Below, piece after piece: positions 60,694 through 64,000 of a stretch of DNA of 64,000 nucleotides. Location: the NCBI RefSeq assembly GCF_009870125.1, contig NC_046679.1:2480001-2544000 (forward strand), written 5' to 3'. The DNA is from Drosophila pseudoobscura. Taxonomy: Eukaryota > Arthropoda > Insecta > Diptera > Drosophilidae. Each line of letters starts with the position of its first letter. Within the stretch, counting starts at the first letter, position 1. The notes beneath the pieces were generated by a model, which made no database searches, had not been told where the DNA came from, and saw nothing but the letters and a program-made list of their open reading frames with translations. The translations under genes and the position numbers were made by a program.

Positions 60694-63600
60694 ATGAAGT
60701 GGATTTTGCTGTTTATGGTGGCCCTTGGACTGGGCCTGGCCGCGGCCAGCACCAGCTCCAGCTATAGCTTTTATCGCCTGCCGACGGCAGTGCGGCCCCA
60801 GAAGTACCATCTGAAGATCCTGACCCATCTGGACAATCCGGAGGAGCTGCGTTTCGCTGGCACCGTCAGGATTCTGGTGGAGGCTCTGCAGAACACCAAG
60901 AACATAACGCTTCACTCCAAGAACCTCACCATAGACGAAAGCCAGATCACGCTCCGACAGATCAGCGGCGAGGAGAAGAAGGACAATTGTGTGTCCTCGA
61001 CGGAGGTGAACCAGGATCATGACTTCTATGTCCTGAACACGTGCCAGGAGCTGCTGGCCGGCAATGTCTACGAGCTCTCGTTGCCCTTTGCCGCCGAACT
61101 GAACAAACAGCTGGAGGGCTACTACCGCAGCTCCTACAAGGATACCGACACCAACAAGACAAGGTAGGAGCAGGGATACCGGTGTAAACATGGGTAACTG
61201 ATGGACTCTTATTTTCAGATGGCTCTCGATTACCCAATTCGAACCGGCCTCGGCTCGTGCGGCCTTCCCCTGCTTCGACGAGCCCGGCTACAAGGCTCCG
61301 TTTGTGGTTACCCTGGGATTCCACAAGCAGTACACGGGTCTCAGCAACATGCCGGCGAAGGAAACCAAGCCTCAGTGAGTCTCGATCGTCACAAGACTCC
61401 CTGCAAAGTACAAAATGCATTTATCTGCCTTACAGCGAATCCCTGGCCGACTACATTTGGGTCGAGTTCGATGAGTCGGTGCCCATGTCCACCTATCTGG
61501 TGGCCTACTCCGTCAATGACTTTGCGAACAAGCCCTCCACGCTCCCGAACAGCCCGCTCTTCCGCACCTGGGCCCGTCCGAACGCCATCGATCAGTGCAA
61601 CTATGCGGCAGAGTTCGGTCCGAAGGTCCTGCAGTACTATGAGCAGTTCTTTGGGATCAAGTTCCCTCTGCCCAAGATCGATCAGATTGCCATTCCCGAC
61701 TTCAATGCCGGGGCCATGGAGAACTGGGGCCTGGTCACCTACAGGGAGATCGCGTTGCTGTTCTCTCCGGAGCACACCTCGCTGGCGGACAAGCAGCGGC
61801 TGGCCAATGTGGTGGCCCATGAGCTGGCGCATCAGTGGTTCGGCAATCTGGTGACGATGAAGTGGTGGACGGATCTCTGGCTGAACGAGGGCTTTGCCAC
61901 GTACATTGCCAGTTTGGGTGTGGAGAACATCAATCCCGAGTGGCGGTCCCTGGAGCAGGACTCGCTGTCTAATCTGCTGACCATCTTCCGAAAGGACGCC
62001 CTGGAGAGCAGTCACCCGATCTCGCGACCCATCGAAGTGGTCTCGGATATAGCCGAGAGTTTCGACCAGATCTCATACCAGAAGGGGTCGTCGGTGCTGC
62101 GCATGATGCACATGTTCCTCGGGGAGGAGTCCTTCCGCGCGGGTCTGCAGTCGTATCTGCAGATGTACTCTTACAAGAACGCCGAGCAGGACAATCTTTG
62201 GGAGTCGCTGACCCAAGCGGCGCACAAGTTCCGCGCCCTGCCCAAGAGCTACGACATCAAGAGCATCATGGACTCGTGGACCCTGCAAACAGGGTAAGGA
62301 CTACGAAATCGAAACCCTTTTATTTATAATTCTTAAACCCCTGCGATCTTCCAGCTATCCCGTGATCAATGTTACTCGGGATTACGGCGGCAAGAGTGCA
62401 AAGCTCAGCCAGGAGCGCTATCTGCTCAACACTCAGATCTCGCGGGAACATCGCGGCGGCTGCTGGTGGGTGCCTCTCAGCTACACCACCCAGGGGGAGC
62501 AGGACTTCAACAACACGGCGCCCAAGGCCTGGATGGAGTGCGGCAAGACCGGCGAGAGTCTGTCCAAGACCATACAGGACCTGCCCGGTGCCGACCAGTG
62601 GGTGATCTTCAATACCCAGCTGTCGACGCTCTATAAAGTGAACTACGATTCGCATAACTGGAAGCTGCTGATCGAGACCCTCACCGAAGGCGATTTCGAG
62701 AGGATCCATGTGATCAACCGGGCCCAGCTGATCGACGATGCCTTGTACCTGGCCTGGACCGGCGAACAGGACTACGAGATCGCCATGCGACTAATCGAAT
62801 ATCTGCAGCGGGAGCGCGAGTATCTGCCCTGGAAGTCGGCCTTCGAGAATCTGAAGCGTGTGAGCCGCATCTTGCGACAGACGCCAGAGTTTGAGTTCTT
62901 CAAGGTAAACTGACATATTCCCGAGTCCCCTCTATAGTATGTTTATTGTGAATCCTGCACTCGGCCTAACCTTTGGCTCTCCATTCTCATTTGTATTTCG
63001 AAACGAAACTATCTTAAAATTGCTCTCACACACCCAACCAACAAACCAACCAACCAAACCTCCATCCACAAAACTCCACTCCACTGCCATTGGGGGCCAA
63101 ACGAAAAGTTGTTTTTTGTCGTAAGTCTGGGCATGACGTAAGAACAAACAAGACTGAGAATATAGTCGTGTAATCCGACTATAAAATACCCGGTACTCGC
63201 ATTGTTATACATATACATATATTCTGCTTATCCGAAAGATGCGATACACAGCAGATCGTTAGATGAAAAATACAGCTGTAAATTGCATTTGGAAGCGTAA
63301 CATGTACGAATACCGGGTATTAATGTGTTTCCTGGAGACCATATAACGCTTACTTAATATCCATTAACCGAAATAAACCCTCTCCGCTCCCGCAGCGTTA
63401 CATTAAGAAGCTGGTTACACCGATCTACCTGCATTTGAACGGCCTCAACGACACATTCAGCGGCATACAGCAGCAGGATCAGATACTGCTCAAGACCATG
63501 GTCGCCAATTGGGCGTGCCAGTACCAGGTTGCCGACTGTGTGCCCCTTGCCCTGCAATACTACCGCAACTGGCGATCGGAGGCGGATCCGGACGAGAAGA

Positions 63601-64000
63601 ACCCGGTGCCGCTTAATCTGAGGAACACCGTGTACTGCACCTCCATCAAATATGGCACGGATGCGGACTGGGAGTTCCTTTGGACGCGCTACAAGAAGTC
63701 GAATGTGGCTGCCGAGAAGCGTACCATACTGACCTCCCTGGGCTGCTCGCGAGAGGTGTGGGTGCTGCAGCGCTATCTGGAAATGGCCTACGATCCCAAC
63801 CAGGCCATACGCAAGCAGGACTCAATGTGGGCCTTCCAGGCGATCGCCTTCAACGAAGTGGGCTTCCTGCTGGCCAAGAAATACTTCATGGACAATGTGA
63901 ACTTCCTCTACAAGTTGTAAGTCTTACGAATAGCCCATGCGGCTGAGCATCATTTGCTAACACAGCCTTGAAAAACCTTGCTTATGTTTCAGCTACTATC
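60694..64000 (+). CDS. M1-family zinc aminopeptidase (aminopeptidase N-like), 3' end outside window
   Basis: Coding exons are 60694..61163, 61219..61374, 61436..62293, 62355..62904, 63396..63916 and 63993..>64000. All junctions are GT..AG and keep frame, giving about 854 residues before the window ends; the family is usually about 900-1000. The ATG begins a signal peptide (MKWILLFMVALGLGLAAAS). The M1 N-terminal domain follows, with RLPTAVRPQKYHL and FPCFDEPGYKAPF. The catalytic domain has substrate-binding GAMEN (301-305), zinc motif HELAH (337-341), third zinc ligand Glu360 18 residues on, and the transition-state Tyr423 in SYQKGSSVL. An ERAP1-type C-terminal domain starts near 495. It should cleave N-terminal residues from peptides outside the cell or at the membrane. 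Any GPI anchor or transmembrane C-terminus is beyond the window. It may be an orthologue of SP1029 or a neighbour (CG31343, CG31445, CG11951), but I cannot tell which. An acceptor at 60684-60685 implies an upstream noncoding exon. Confidence 0.96.
63185..63321. repeat. Short inverted repeat in aminopeptidase intron, possibly DINE-1-related
   Basis: AATACCCGGTACTCG (63185-63199) and CGAATACCGGGTATT (63307-63321) are inverted copies with one mismatch in 15, within the 491-nt intron 62905-63395. The ATACCC..TACTCG wording resembles DINE-1/INE-1 Helitron relics of Drosophila, from memory only. Confidence 0.35.

Noticed and set aside
60580..61191. 203-codon minus-strand frame opposite the aminopeptidase
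   Set aside because: Overlaps the signal-peptide exon of a well-supported M1 gene; antisense shadow.

Overview
This is eukaryotic (insect) genomic DNA. The protein at 52021-54496 is recognisably String, the Drosophila Cdc25 mitotic phosphatase. Introns with GT..AG borders, TATA/Inr-type promoters, abundant CA/CT/GGAT microsatellites and a non-LTR retrotransposon Gag fit a Drosophila genome. The microsatellite load and the LOA/I-like Gag hint at the obscura group, but that is inference and the species is not established by anything in the window.

Layout. Positions 1 to about 51,600 contain no gene I can support. This is a roughly 51 kb desert of simple repeats, AT-rich islands and scattered transcription-factor-like motifs. 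Its position upstream of string matches the very large 5' cis-regulatory domain known for string in D. melanogaster. String follows: core promoter about 51,619-51,660, a 5' leader with three tiny uORFs, a short first coding exon, a 982-nt intron, a 1,420-nt second coding exon and a 3' UTR. At 55,674-56,519, on the minus strand, sits an intact Gag/ORF1-like frame with zinc knuckles and no reverse transcriptase beside it. After another intergenic stretch there is a putative promoter and 5' UTR exon (about 57,770-58,300). The window ends inside a secreted or membrane M1 zinc aminopeptidase gene (from 60,694, at least six coding exons, truncated at 64,000). An aminopeptidase near string recalls the M1 cluster near 99A in D. 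melanogaster.

Functionally the genes are unrelated: a cell-cycle phosphatase under complex transcriptional control, a mobile-element relic, and a digestive or surface peptidase. The most interesting signals are regulatory: about twelve TTTGGCGC (E2F-type) octamers in the window where about two are expected by chance, including two palindromic sites, an ETS/E2F composite and a site beside a TATA box 0.5 kb upstream of string; uORFs in the string leader; the lone Gag frame; and a 165-bp inverted repeat in the presumed first intron of the aminopeptidase gene. I saw no evidence for a wholly new biological system.
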